Of a stretch of 64,000 nt of DNA, positions 9,708 to 18,514 are shown one piece after another. The translations under genes were made by a program, and so were the position numbers. Origin of the DNA: an uncultured Prevotella sp. (GTDB lineage: Bacteria; Bacteroidota; Bacteroidia; Bacteroidales; Bacteroidaceae); contig CAMPYS010000001.1 of the NCBI GenBank assembly GCA_946998295.1, positions 1-64,000 on the forward strand. Reading direction: 5' to 3'. Within the stretch, counting starts at the first letter, position 1; the number at the start of each line of letters is the position of its first letter. Under the pieces are notes generated by a model. It did no database searches. It saw only the letters and a list, made by a program, of their open reading frames with translations, and was not told the origin of the DNA.

Positions 9708-10796
9708 TTATTTTTTTCCTTCTAATAATTTTAGCAAAGCACCTGTTAGACAAATAAATCTGCAATAAGGTCGTTGTATAAATAGTGATAATATGATGGT
9801 TATTATTGCAAGTATCATTACAATAATTGATGCGGTTGATATAATAAATGCAGAAAATATTTCATAATTCATCCAATCTAAAAATATTCCAGTAGTAGAT
9901 ACTATTAGCACTATAATGAATATAGCACGTTGTAATATCTTTAGGTATAGGTTGTTTCTTTTACTAATTTTCCATTTATTTTTTTTATTTATTTTGCTAC
10001 AAATATCCTGTAACGAACCACATGGACATACATTTTTGCAGTAATATTGTTTATGTCCAATTAATGGATAAACTAACGCAATTACAATCATTATAATGAT
10101 AATTGGTATTGTAATCCATTTTTTAATATCAGAGGATACAAAGTTTATGAGGATTCCCCATGATAAAAAAGAATTGCAATAAAATCCTAATATAAAAACA
10201 TTTAAAATATTTTGAGCTAACTTGTAATATTTATTTTTTACGATAAGTGGAAAGATAGCAGCTATAATAACTGTTATTAAACCGATTATATTTTTAATGT
10301 TTAATGGAAATGTCTCTATAATAGAATAATTATTTATAGTATAATTTTGTTTTGATTTAATTATATATTTTAATCCACTATGAACATTAGCTATAATTGC
10401 TTTTGATGAGAAAGTGGCTCCACTAACAGCATCTATTTTTAAGTTTATAGCCTCTTTAATTGGTTTGTTATCCCATGAATGTAATATCTTTTTTGCTTCA
10501 TTGAAAAATTCAGGTGTTTCATTATTCTTTAAAGCAATAATTTTTATTATTTTTCCTTCTTTTATATATATATTCAAAGGAACTTTACCGCCATACCCAT
10601 TTATATTTTTAGCAAGTGATAATGTATTTATTATAAGTACTCCATTTTTATTTGTACTTATAATGTTATTACTTATGGCTGTTTGTTTAGTTTCCTTTAT
10701 GTTTTTTCCAAATATTTGTCCATTTTGTACAGCTGCAGTTATGGTGAGTATTGCAATTACAAGTATAGTATATGTGAATTGTTTGATTAATTTCAT
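9708..10796 (-). CDS. membrane FMN-binding and 4Fe-4S (NosR/NapH-like) electron-transfer protein
   Basis: This 362-residue protein fuses two redox parts. After an N-terminal membrane helix (about 6-24) comes an FMN-binding domain (about 50-150) with SGATFSS at 125-131, the motif in which RnfG-type domains attach FMN covalently to the Thr. Several membrane helices follow (about 168-186, 195-218, 229-247, 290-306, 318-341). Between and after them lie two NapH/NosR-like cysteine motifs: C253, C257, C259 in CKNVCPCGS, and C345, C349 in CRFICLTGA. The second has lost the usual Pro after the second Cys. It probably shuttles electrons between a membrane donor and a periplasmic partner. It is the last gene of the ftsY-led block, 28 bases after the MATE gene. 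The partner is unknown. Confidence 0.8.
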   Translation of the reverse strand: MKLIKQFTYTILVIAILTITAAVQNGQIFGKNIKETKQTAISNNIISTNKNGVLIINTLSLAKNINGYGGKVPLNIYIKEGKIIKIIALKNNETPEFFNEAKKILHSWDNKPIKEAINLKIDAVSGATFSSKAIIANVHSGLKYIIKSKQNYTINNYSIIETFPLNIKNIIGLITVIIAAIFPLIVKNKYYKLAQNILNVFILGFYCNSFLSWGILINFVSSDIKKWITIPIIIIMIVIALVYPLIGHKQYYCKNVCPCGSLQDICSKINKKNKWKISKRNNLYLKILQRAIFIIVLIVSTTGIFLDWMNYEIFSAFIISTASIIVMILAIITIILSLFIQRPYCRFICLTGALLKLLEGKK

Positions 10797-10824
10797 TGTG
10801 TAATTTTACATCCCTATCTATAAT

Positions 10825-12192
10825 CTACTTTGTTATCTTTTTTAAATGCTTATTGAAATAAAATTTATATAATATTCCTGCAGCAGTTAGTCCTACAGGG
10901 AATGCAAACCATATACCTAATAGTCCAAAGTCTAAATATATTCCTAATAGGTAACTTAGAGGTAGGGTGATAATGAAGTAAGAAATGAATGCTGTATTTA
11001 CTAAAGGTTTTACATACGATAATCCTCGTAACGCATTACCATAAGCACATTGTAAGCCATCTCCAAATTGATAAATAATAAGTGGTATTATTACTTGAGC
11101 AACTAATATCCATACGTTGCTATCATCTGTAAAAATTATCCCTAATTGATTTCGCCAAATAATAACAGGAATAGAAACAGCAATAGCTATTAATATTATT
11201 AGGTGGAACCCTGCTTTTACTGATAGCTTAACAGCTTTATAATCATGTTGGCCAGTAAAATAACTTACCCTTACAGCAACAGCTGCACCCATTCCATAAT
11301 ATACCATATAAAAAAATTGGGAAATAGTTAGCATTACTTGATGTGCAGCTAAAGCTTTAGTACCTATCCAGCCAACCATTACAGAAGTTAGACTGAAACA
11401 AGCAGATTCTAACCCCATTTGTAAACTTAAAGGAATACCTATTCGGCAAAGGTGTTTTATATCTTTTTTATTAATTGTCTTTTCTTTAAATCCTGTTCTA
11501 TATATTTCAAAACGTTTGGACCATGCAAATAATATTATAAAAATTATGGCCATAATTATTCTTGAAAACATAGTAGATATACCTGCTCCTAATAATCCTA
11601 ACTCTGGCAATCCTATTTTTCCATATATTAAAATATAATTACCTGCAATATTTAAAAGGTTACCAATTATTAGGACCCACATTCCTATTTTAGTATCGGT
11701 TATACCATCAGCAAATTGTTTAAATGTATTAAACCATGTAACAAATGGTAGAGAAATTAAATTGACAATAAAGTAAGGCTTCATTAATGGAATAAGTTCT
11801 TGTGGCTGCCCTAAATAGTCTATATTTAGGTACAGTATTATCATAATAATCATTAAAATTATGGATAATAATGTATTAGCAATAATTGCATTCTTTAGTA
11901 TACCACCAATTTTTTTATTTTCTTCTTTTCCATATAATGAACCTACTATAGGAGTAAGTCCATAGGAGAAACCTATGGCAAAAATAAGAACTAAGACAAA
12001 CATATTATTAACAAAAGCTGCAGCACCTAACTCTGTAGTGCTATGTCTACCTATCATCAGAGTGTCTGCAAAACCTAACACAATTGAACCTATTTGTCCA
12101 ATTATAATAGGTATTCCTAAATAAGATAATGCTTTGTAATGTGTGTTGTATGGTTTTAATATATCTATCATTCTATATAATTCTGTAAGCAT
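10825..12192 (-). CDS. MATE family efflux transporter
   Basis: The 455-residue protein has about twelve hydrophobic helices in two homologous halves, as in Na+- or H+-coupled MATE antiporters that expel cationic drugs or metabolites. An early segment, GIPIIIGQIGSIVLGFADTL (about residues 26-45), matches the first conserved MATE helix, and a related block recurs near residue 250. Its start codon lies immediately before the stop of the upstream HU-fusion gene with no gap, so translation is probably coupled. Substrate cannot be deduced. It differs clearly from the other MATE protein at 32636-34006 and is not a recent duplicate. Confidence 0.88.
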   Translation of the reverse strand: MLTELYRMIDILKPYNTHYKALSYLGIPIIIGQIGSIVLGFADTLMIGRHSTTELGAAAFVNNMFVLVLIFAIGFSYGLTPIVGSLYGKEENKKIGGILKNAIIANTLLSIILMIIMIILYLNIDYLGQPQELIPLMKPYFIVNLISLPFVTWFNTFKQFADGITDTKIGMWVLIIGNLLNIAGNYILIYGKIGLPELGLLGAGISTMFSRIIMAIIFIILFAWSKRFEIYRTGFKEKTINKKDIKHLCRIGIPLSLQMGLESACFSLTSVMVGWIGTKALAAHQVMLTISQFFYMVYYGMGAAVAVRVSYFTGQHDYKAVKLSVKAGFHLIILIAIAVSIPVIIWRNQLGIIFTDDSNVWILVAQVIIPLIIYQFGDGLQCAYGNALRGLSYVKPLVNTAFISYFIITLPLSYLLGIYLDFGLLGIWFAFPVGLTAAGILYKFYFNKHLKKITK

Positions 12193-13173
12193 TTATTTAT
12201 GTTTTCTATATTCTGGTTTCAATTTAACTTTTGGAATCTTCAGAGTATCGCCTTCTTCCATTTTGTCTACTCCATTTAATACTTGAAAGTAGATTAACAT
12301 ATCTGGACCAAGAGTACGTCTGCTATATAATTCCATAGTTTCTCCTTTTTTTAGAATTATAGTTTTTTCTGTGCCAACTATATTATACGCACCATAACGT
12401 AGACGTTTATCACTATTTAGTTGTTCGATTTTGTTTCCTTTCGTTGTCTTTTCATTATTATATAAGTTGTCGTCTATTTTTTTAATTTCTTTTTGTTTTG
12501 TAGATAATTTGTTTTTTACATTTATATTATGATTCTTAGAATCTTTTGCTATTAATTTTTCTAATTGGTTAATCTTTTTGTTTTTGGTATTTATATTGTC
12601 CCAATAATTATACCCAAATATACTTATAATAATTAACAAAATAATTAAAGTTACAAATATCCATATTTTATTCTTTTTGTTTTCTATTATTTGTTCATCG
12701 CTTTGTTTTTTCTCTTTTGGTTCATTTCCATTTTTAGATTCTATCTCTTTTTTTATAGGAATTTGTTTATTTTCTTTGATTTGTATTTTTTCTATTTTTG
12801 TTTCTTTTTTATAAATATTGCTATTTCCATGAGATTCTACTTCTAATTTTGAATTTTCGTTTACTTCTACTGGTTTAAAAACATTGAAAGGTCTGTTTAT
12901 GAGCTCTTTCATAAAAGTATCAGGTGTTAGCGTAATTTTTTCATGTTGTTCTATAATTATGGGTTCACCAGTATTAACATTTATACTTTTTCTTGCTTTT
13001 ACAGATTGTATTTTAAAAGTACCTAAATTTTTAACTTTTACTAATTTGTCTTTTTTTAATCCTTCGTTAATAGTTGTAAAAAATTCGTTGACAAAAATTT
13101 CTGCATCTTTAGGATTTAGATTATGTCTCTTATAAAGGGTATCTGCTATTAGGAGTAATTCTTTTTTAGCCAT
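12193..13173 (-). CDS. HU-family DNA-binding domain fused to a membrane anchor and LysM-like domain
   Basis: The 326-residue protein has four parts. Residues 1-95 are an HU/IHF-type fold, with KVKNLGTFKIQ at 46-56 and the DNA-contacting arm RKSINVNTGEPI at 61-72. Residues 96-168 are a Lys/Glu-rich linker. A single transmembrane helix (about 170-190) follows. After a second charged linker, residues 262-316 look like LysM: IILKKGETMELYSRRTLG, then a hydrophobic strand and EEGDTLKIP. The expected topology is DNA-binding domain in the cytoplasm and LysM-like domain in the periplasm, so it could link the nucleoid to peptidoglycan. It overlaps the upstream HU gene by eight bases. The HU part and helix are clear, the LysM assignment is probable and the role is inferred. 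Confidence 0.82.
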   Translation of the reverse strand: MAKKELLLIADTLYKRHNLNPKDAEIFVNEFFTTINEGLKKDKLVKVKNLGTFKIQSVKARKSINVNTGEPIIIEQHEKITLTPDTFMKELINRPFNVFKPVEVNENSKLEVESHGNSNIYKKETKIEKIQIKENKQIPIKKEIESKNGNEPKEKKQSDEQIIENKKNKIWIFVTLIILLIIISIFGYNYWDNINTKNKKINQLEKLIAKDSKNHNINVKNKLSTKQKEIKKIDDNLYNNEKTTKGNKIEQLNSDKRLRYGAYNIVGTEKTIILKKGETMELYSRRTLGPDMLIYFQVLNGVDKMEEGDTLKIPKVKLKPEYRKHK

Positions 13174-13459
13174 TATTTTTAACTCCTTTCTTTAATTCTT
13201 CCTTTATAATTTGAGCAGGTTTAAAGTTTAGAACATATTTTGGTGGAACTAATATTTTTTTTTGAGTTTGTGGGTGAACAATTACACGCTCCATTCTTAG
13301 TTTACGTTCAAAAGTCCCGAAGTTGTTAATTTTAATAGCTTCATCATCTTCAAAACTATCATTCATTGATAGTATAATAGTTTTTATATATTTTTCAGTT
13401 TGCTCTTTTGTGAAGCCTGTTTTAGTTGATAATGTATCTATAAATTCCTTGTTATTCAT
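13166..13459 (-). CDS. HU family DNA-binding protein
   Basis: A 97-residue histone-like protein from the ATG at 13459; an upstream ATG at 13472-13474 would add five hydrophobic residues with no counterpart in HU. The body shows the HU dimer fold, with INNFGTFERK (about 44-53) and the beta-arm VHPQTQKKILVPPK (about 59-72), where the proline that intercalates DNA is expected. HU proteins bend and compact DNA nonspecifically or, as IHF, at sites. It follows rimO closely and its end overlaps the start of the membrane-anchored HU fusion by eight bases, so the two may form a heterodimer. That pairing is an inference from position. Confidence 0.85.
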   Translation of the reverse strand: MNNKEFIDTLSTKTGFTKEQTEKYIKTIILSMNDSFEDDEAIKINNFGTFERKLRMERVIVHPQTQKKILVPPKYVLNFKPAQIIKEELKKGVKNNG

Positions 13460-13477
13460 AATAATTAGTAACATTTA

Positions 13478-14773
13478 TTATATGACATATCCATATAGGT
13501 CAAATTCGTCAGAATTAGTTATTTTTACATTGTAGAAGTTTCCTATGTATAGTTTTTTATCAGCTTTTACTAATATTTCTGGGTCTACTTCGGGAGAACA
13601 AAATTCGCTTCGTCCTATATAGAATTCACCCTCTTTTCGGTCAATTATAGTTTTTAATATTTTTCCTATTTTTTTTGATTCAATTTCTGTAGAAATTTCT
13701 TGTTGTATTTCCATAAGTTTATCCAATCTCTCCTGTTTAACTTCATTTGGTATATCATCTTTATAGTGCTCGTAGGCGTAAGTACCTTCTTCATGCGAAT
13801 AGGCAAAAGCCCCCATACGTTCAAATTTTGCCCATTTTACAAATTCTAATAACTCTTCAAAATCTTTTTCAGTTTCACCAGGAAATCCAACTAACAAGGT
13901 TGTGCGGATATGTATATTCGGAACACGTTTGCGAATTGTTTTTATGAAATTAATAGTATCTTCTTTAGTAACATTTCTTCTCATGTGTTTAAGCATATTA
14001 TCTGAGATATGTTGTAAAGCTACATCGAGGTATTTGCATACTTTAGGACTCTCGTTTATAACGTCTAATAAGTCTATAGGAAATTGATTCGGATAAGCAT
14101 AATGTAGCCTTATCCATTCTACTTTCTTGATTTTAACCATTTCCCTTATTAATTCAGCTATATGGTGTTTACCATCAATATCTATCCCGTAATATGTTAG
14201 TTCTTGTTCAATAATTTGAAATTCTTTTACATTGTTTTCTGACAGTTCTTTTACCTCTTTTAGAATATCTTTCATTGGTCTTGAACGATGTTTCCCTGTT
14301 ATGAGTGGTATTGCACAGTAAGCACATCTTCTATCACATCCTTCAGCGATTTTTATGTATGCATAATGACTTGGTGTTGTTAAATGTCGTTGCTCATTAC
14401 ATAATTTTACTTCAGCTTTACCTAAATCAGTTAGTAAACTTTTATAGTTAAATTTTCCATAAAATTTATCTACTTCTGGTATTTCTTTTTCTAATTCTGT
14501 TTTATAACGTTGTGATAGGCAGCCCATAACATAGAGCCTACTTAATTGACCGTTATTTTTTCTATTCGCAAAATTTAAAATAGTATTTATGCTTTCTTCT
14601 TTTGCAGTCTCTATGAACCCACAAGTATTAATAACAGCTATTTCACCTTGTGGTATTTGTGGATCATGAACGCATTCATAGCCATTTGCTTCAAATTGTT
14701 TCATTAGTATTTCAGAGTCCACTAGGTTTTTGGAACATCCCATTGTTATAATATCTATTTGATTTTTTTTCAT
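13478..14773 (-). CDS. rimO: ribosomal protein S12 (Asp) methylthiotransferase RimO
   Basis: From the ATG at 14773 (the first in-frame ATG at 14797 adds eight unlikely residues) the product is 431 residues. It has the N-terminal UPF0004 domain with IITMGCSKNLVDSE and NTCGF cysteines. A radical-SAM core follows with CDRRCAYCAIP, the CxxxCxxC triad for the catalytic [4Fe-4S] cluster, and then a C-terminal TRAM domain. The SKNLVDSE signature separates RimO from the tRNA-modifying MiaB. RimO methylthiolates an Asp of ribosomal protein S12. It lies between ftsY and the HU gene on the same strand, probably in one transcript. Confidence 0.95.
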   Translation of the reverse strand: MKKNQIDIITMGCSKNLVDSEILMKQFEANGYECVHDPQIPQGEIAVINTCGFIETAKEESINTILNFANRKNNGQLSRLYVMGCLSQRYKTELEKEIPEVDKFYGKFNYKSLLTDLGKAEVKLCNEQRHLTTPSHYAYIKIAEGCDRRCAYCAIPLITGKHRSRPMKDILKEVKELSENNVKEFQIIEQELTYYGIDIDGKHHIAELIREMVKIKKVEWIRLHYAYPNQFPIDLLDVINESPKVCKYLDVALQHISDNMLKHMRRNVTKEDTINFIKTIRKRVPNIHIRTTLLVGFPGETEKDFEELLEFVKWAKFERMGAFAYSHEEGTYAYEHYKDDIPNEVKQERLDKLMEIQQEISTEIESKKIGKILKTIIDRKEGEFYIGRSEFCSPEVDPEILVKADKKLYIGNFYNVKITNSDEFDLYGYVI

Positions 14774-14830
14774 AAAGCTGTTTATTGCTACCATCACTTT
14801 GGTAGATTTAGAGTTATTCTTATTTTTTCT

Positions 14831-15790
14831 TTAGACTTCTTTATTAAATAAACTGTCTACAAATTCTTCCTTATTAAATAATTGTAGATCTTCAAGTCCT
14901 TCTCCAACACCTATGTATTTCACAGGAACTTTTAATTGATCACTTATGCCAATAACAACACCTCCCTTAGCTGTTCCGTCGAGTTTTGTTATTGCTATTG
15001 AGTTAATTTCAGTAACAGATGCAAATTGTTTTGCCTGTTCAAAAGCATTTTGACCTGTGCTTCCATCAAGGACCAAAAGAACTTCGTCTGGTGCTGATGG
15101 TATAACCTTTTTCATTACTTGCTTTATTTTCTTTAGTTCATTCATAAGGTTTACTTTATTGTGCAATCTTCCTGCTGTATCTATGATTACAATATCAGCA
15201 TTATTAGCTTTAGCACTTTGGATAGTATCAAAAGCTACACTAGCTGGATCGCTTCCCATTTGTTGCTTTATGACAGGCACATCTACCCTCTGCCCCCATA
15301 TTGTTATCTGTTCAACAGCTGCTGCACGGAACGTATCTGCTGCTCCTAAGAAAACCTTTTTCCCAGCTTTCTTGAACTGGTATGCTAATTTTCCTATTGT
15401 TGTTGTTTTTCCTACTCCGTTAACTCCTACTACCAATATTACATAAGGATAGTGATCAGTGGGTAGCTCCCAATTTTCTATGTTTTCAGTATTATTTTTA
15501 GATAATAAATCTGCTATTTCTTCATGTAAAACATCATTTAATTCATTAGTTGATACATATTTGTCTCGTGCTATACGTTTTTCTATCCTATCTATTATTT
15601 TAAGTGTTGTTTCTACACCTACATCAGAGGTTATTAGTGTTTCTTCTAGATGGTCTAAGACATCCTCATCAACTGTTGACTTTCCTGCTATAGCACGTGC
15701 AAGTTTGGAGAATACACTTTGTTTAGTAGATTCTAAACCTTTATCTAATGCTTCTTTTTTCTTTTTATTGAATAAACCAAAAAATCCCAT
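14831..15790 (-). CDS. ftsY: signal recognition particle receptor FtsY
   Basis: The 319-residue SRP receptor GTPase starts at the ATG at 15790 with MGFFGLFNKKKKEA. A longer frame from 15841 is rejected because the promoter box lies inside it. The N-terminal helical region (about 15-90) precedes the GTPase domain with VVGVNGVGKTTTIGKLA (G1), DTFRAAAVEQ, DTAGRLHN (G3) and TKLDGTAKGG (G4). FtsY docks SRP-bound ribosomes at the Sec translocon. The long acidic N-terminal domain of E. coli FtsY is absent, as in many Bacteroidota. It heads the leftward block that continues with rimO. Confidence 0.96.
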   Translation of the reverse strand: MGFFGLFNKKKKEALDKGLESTKQSVFSKLARAIAGKSTVDEDVLDHLEETLITSDVGVETTLKIIDRIEKRIARDKYVSTNELNDVLHEEIADLLSKNNTENIENWELPTDHYPYVILVVGVNGVGKTTTIGKLAYQFKKAGKKVFLGAADTFRAAAVEQITIWGQRVDVPVIKQQMGSDPASVAFDTIQSAKANNADIVIIDTAGRLHNKVNLMNELKKIKQVMKKVIPSAPDEVLLVLDGSTGQNAFEQAKQFASVTEINSIAITKLDGTAKGGVVIGISDQLKVPVKYIGVGEGLEDLQLFNKEEFVDSLFNKEV

Positions 15791-15807
15791 AATTAAATAT
15801 TTTATTG

Positions 15808-15815
15808 CAAAGTTA
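15808..15815 (-). promoter_or_regulatory. -7 box of ftsY
   Basis: On the minus strand this reads TAACTTTG followed by C, 18 bases upstream of the ATG at 15790. It supports that start and marks the probable promoter of the ftsY-rimO-HU block. Confidence 0.65.
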
Positions 15816-15950
15816 GTATAAATTATTGAGAAATAGACCAATCATATATAATATAGATAATTGAGTCAAGATATTTGTGTAACATTTTAAAGTTGAGTAT
15901 ACTTATATTATTTGCTGCACATTTTTTTTTGAATTGTGCAAAGTATTTCA

Positions 15951-15958
15951 TAACTTTG
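15951..15958 (+). promoter_or_regulatory. -7 box of the acyl-CoA ligase gene
   Basis: TAACTTTG followed by CA lies 22 bases before the ATG at 15981. It is divergent from the ftsY promoter about 140 bases away. Confidence 0.65.
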
Positions 15959-15980
15959 CACAATCTATAAACATTTAATA

Positions 15981-17642
15981 ATGGAACAAATTCCTAGTTT
16001 TAACGAACTTATTAAAAATAGCATTATAAATCATTGGGATTTAGATGCTCTTACTGACTATAAAGGAAAAACGCTTCAGTATAATGATGTCGCTCGAAAA
16101 ATAGAAAAACTTCATATCTTATTTGAAGCTAGTGGAATAAATAAAGGAGACAAGATAGCTATATGTGGTCGAAACTCTGCTATGTGGGCAGTTACATTTT
16201 TAGCTACTTTGACGTATGGGGCAGTAGCAGTTCCAATACTCCATGAGTTTACACAAGATCAAGTTCATAATATAGTTAATCATTCTGATGCTAAATTACT
16301 TTTTGTAGGAGATGTTGTTGCAACGCAGATAGATGCTACAAAACTGATGAATTTGGAAGGGATAGTTTATTTACCAGATTTATCATTAATAGTAAGTAGA
16401 ACCGATAAACTTACTTATGCAAGAGAAAATCTCAATGCTATTTTTGGTTCTAAATACCCAAAATTTTTCCGTCCTGAGCACATAAATTATTATAAAGAAC
16501 AAAGTCCTAATGAATTAGCACTAATTAATTATACTAGCGGTACAACAGGACGTTCTAAAGGAGTAATGATCCCTTATAGAGCTATGTGGAGTAATGCTGA
16601 TTTTGCAAAGACGGTATTGGGAGATGTTGTGAAACCAGGAGATAATATTATAAGTATATTGCCAATGGCGCACATGTATGGAATGGCATTTGAGTTTTTA
16701 TATGAGTTTATTACTGGTGCTCATGTTTATTTTTTAACACGTATGCCTTCACCTGCAATCATAGCGCAAGCTCTTTCAGAAGTAAAACCTATAATAATGA
16801 TTGCTGTACCACTTGTTATTGAGAAAATAATACGCAAAAGAGTATTCCCTAAGATTCAAAATAATAAGATGAAAGTTTTACTTAATACACCACTAATAAG
16901 TAATAAAGTAAAAGCTAAAATATGTGAACAAGTTTATAATGCATTTGGTGGAAATCTTTATCAGATAATTATTGGTGGTGCAGCATTAAATCAAGAAATC
17001 GAAAAATTTTTACGAAGTATTAATTTTCCATTTACAGTAGGATATGGAGCAACAGAATGTGCTCCTATCATAAGTTATAGTGATTGGAAAACTTTTATTC
17101 TTACATCGTGTGGACGAGCTGCTGTACATCAGGAAGTTTCCATTGATAGTTCTGATCCAGAGAATATACCTGGTGAAATTATTACTAAGGGATTAAATGT
17201 TATGCTTGGATATTATAAAAATCCTGATGATACTAAACATGCTATTGATAGTGAAGGCTGGTATCATACTGGCGATTTAGGAACAATGGATTCTGCTGGT
17301 AATATTTTTATAAAAGGTCGTTCTAAAAATATGTTACTTGGAAGTAATGGACAAAATATTTATCCAGAGGAAATTGAAGATAAATTGTCTTCACTTCCTT
17401 TAGTAAATGAATGTCTTGTTATTCAAAGAGAAGAAAAACTTATCGGATTAGTATATCCTGATATAGATGAAGCTAAGGCACAGAGTTTTAATCAGGATGA
17501 TATAATAAAGATCATGAATGAAAATAAGCAACAATTGAATACAGTATTACCAAATTATTGTAAAATTTCAGATATAGAAATAATGGAGAAGGAGTTTGAA
17601 AAGACACCTAAAAAATCAATTAAGCGATATATGTATAAATAG
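15981..17642 (+). CDS. AMP-binding long-chain fatty acid-CoA ligase
   Basis: The 553-residue protein belongs to the ANL adenylating superfamily. It has the P-loop-like YTSGTTGRSKGVM (about residues 182-194) and GYGATECAPIIS (about 353-364). YHTGDLGTMD (about 425-434) and GRSKNMLLGSNGQNIYPEEIE (a C-terminal hinge near 445-464) follow. The LLGSNGQNIYPEE form resembles long-chain acyl-CoA synthetases rather than acetyl-CoA synthetase. It activates fatty acids with ATP and CoA for lipid synthesis or turnover. It is monocistronic, ending in a bidirectional terminator that faces rpmA. Exact chain-length preference is unknown. Confidence 0.88.
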   Translation: MEQIPSFNELIKNSIINHWDLDALTDYKGKTLQYNDVARKIEKLHILFEASGINKGDKIAICGRNSAMWAVTFLATLTYGAVAVPILHEFTQDQVHNIVNHSDAKLLFVGDVVATQIDATKLMNLEGIVYLPDLSLIVSRTDKLTYARENLNAIFGSKYPKFFRPEHINYYKEQSPNELALINYTSGTTGRSKGVMIPYRAMWSNADFAKTVLGDVVKPGDNIISILPMAHMYGMAFEFLYEFITGAHVYFLTRMPSPAIIAQALSEVKPIIMIAVPLVIEKIIRKRVFPKIQNNKMKVLLNTPLISNKVKAKICEQVYNAFGGNLYQIIIGGAALNQEIEKFLRSINFPFTVGYGATECAPIISYSDWKTFILTSCGRAAVHQEVSIDSSDPENIPGEIITKGLNVMLGYYKNPDDTKHAIDSEGWYHTGDLGTMDSAGNIFIKGRSKNMLLGSNGQNIYPEEIEDKLSSLPLVNECLVIQREEKLIGLVYPDIDEAKAQSFNQDDIIKIMNENKQQLNTVLPNYCKISDIEIMEKEFEKTPKKSIKRYMYK

Positions 17643-17677
17643 ATATCGTAAATAGTTTATGTTGCTAATAAATGATA

Positions 17678-17706
17678 AAATCCCAAACCATAATGGTTTG
17701 GGATTT
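17678..17706. terminator. bidirectional terminator between the ligase gene and rpmA
   Basis: A perfect 13-base stem, aaatcccaaacca (17678-17690) with tggtttgggattt (17694-17706), closes a three-base loop and has A/T flanks on both sides. It serves the converging ligase gene and rplU-rpmA. Confidence 0.9.
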
Positions 17707-17733
17707 ATTTTGTTTGGAATAGTTGTTTTAATT

Positions 17734-18021
17734 TTAAGCTTGTGGTGTTATTTTATCTGTATAAGCTTCTTCGGATAATACAGATACTTTACTTTTATTG
17801 CATTTTCCCTTATGGAAATATACAACGCCATCTGTTAGAGCATACAGAGTATCATCTTTTCCTTGAGCTACATTTTCACCTGGATAGTGTTTATTACCAC
17901 GTTGGCGTACTATAATATTACCAGCAATAATCTTTTGTCCACCTCCAATTTTAACACCTAAACGCTTTGAATGAGATTCGCGACCGTTCTTTGAACTACC
18001 GACACCTTTTTTATGAGCCAT
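17734..18021 (-). CDS. rpmA: 50S ribosomal protein L27
   Basis: The 95-residue bL27 begins MAHKKGVGSSKNGRES, so the N-terminal tail that reaches the peptidyl transferase centre starts directly, without the cleavable extension of Firmicutes. RQRGNKHYPGENV and GKDDTLYAL are the family core. The C-terminus is about ten residues longer than in E. coli. It lies 17 bases after rplU in the usual rplU-rpmA order. Confidence 0.97.
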   Translation of the reverse strand: MAHKKGVGSSKNGRESHSKRLGVKIGGGQKIIAGNIIVRQRGNKHYPGENVAQGKDDTLYALTDGVVYFHKGKCNKSKVSVLSEEAYTDKITPQA

Positions 18022-18038
18022 TTTTTGTCCTCCTAATT

Positions 18039-18356
18039 TTAAGCGTTAATTTTTTTAATCTCTAGTTGAGTGAATTGAGCACGGAAGCCATTTTTTTTGC
18101 GATAATCTTTACGACGTTTCATTTTAAAAACGATTACTTTATCGCCTTTTACAAGAGGCTTCACTACTTCTGCCACTACTTTAGCACCATCTATAGTTGG
18201 TGCACCTACTTTAATAGTACCCTCATTATCTATAAGTAGTACTTTGTTAAACTCAACAGTTTTACCCTCTTCTACGTCTTTAAGACGATTAACAAAAAGA
18301 GTTTTACCTTCTTCAATTTTAAACTGTTGACCGTTAATTTCTACAATTGCGTACAT
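18039..18356 (-). CDS. rplU: 50S ribosomal protein L21
   Basis: From the ATG at 18356 (MYAIVEINGQQFKIEEG) the product has 105 residues, the usual bL21 length. A longer frame from 18395 would add 13 residues not seen in the family and would run into the leader. KMKRRKDYRKKNGFRAQFT near the C-terminus is the rRNA-binding signature. It is the first gene of the rplU-rpmA pair. Confidence 0.97.
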   Translation of the reverse strand: MYAIVEINGQQFKIEEGKTLFVNRLKDVEEGKTVEFNKVLLIDNEGTIKVGAPTIDGAKVVAEVVKPLVKGDKVIVFKMKRRKDYRKKNGFRAQFTQLEIKKINA

Positions 18357-18442
18357 TAATTTTATTTGTAAAACGGTTTTATCGTTAGGCGTCAAAGAAA
18401 TATTCCTGCTCTTATACTAAGCCTATACGACATATAATTTTA

Positions 18443-18450
18443 CAAAATTA
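18443..18450 (-). promoter_or_regulatory. -7 box of rplU-rpmA
   Basis: The minus strand reads TAATTTTG, fitting TAnnTTTG. It would give a leader of about 80 bases before rplU, room for an RNA-based control element that I could not define. Confidence 0.5.
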
Positions 18451-18451
18451 C

Positions 18452-18493
18452 AAAAAAAAAGGTTATCTAATACATATACTTTATTAGATAACC
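18452..18493 (-). terminator. intrinsic terminator of the PerR-type gene
   Basis: On the minus strand a 12-base stem (18482-18493 with 18461-18472) with a nine-base loop is followed by nine T residues (18460-18452). It lies 22 bases after the stop codon of the regulator gene. Confidence 0.88.
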
Positions 18494-18514
18494 TTATATT
18501 AAATTAGTTTAACA

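Noticed and set aside
10414..10803. 129-residue plus-strand frame
   Set aside because: Lies fully antisense to the FMN/4Fe-4S gene and shows only hydrophobic residues mirrored from its membrane helices.
15791..15841. N-terminal extension of ftsY to an upstream ATG
   Set aside because: The promoter box at 15808-15815 lies inside it and the extension has no counterpart in FtsY proteins.
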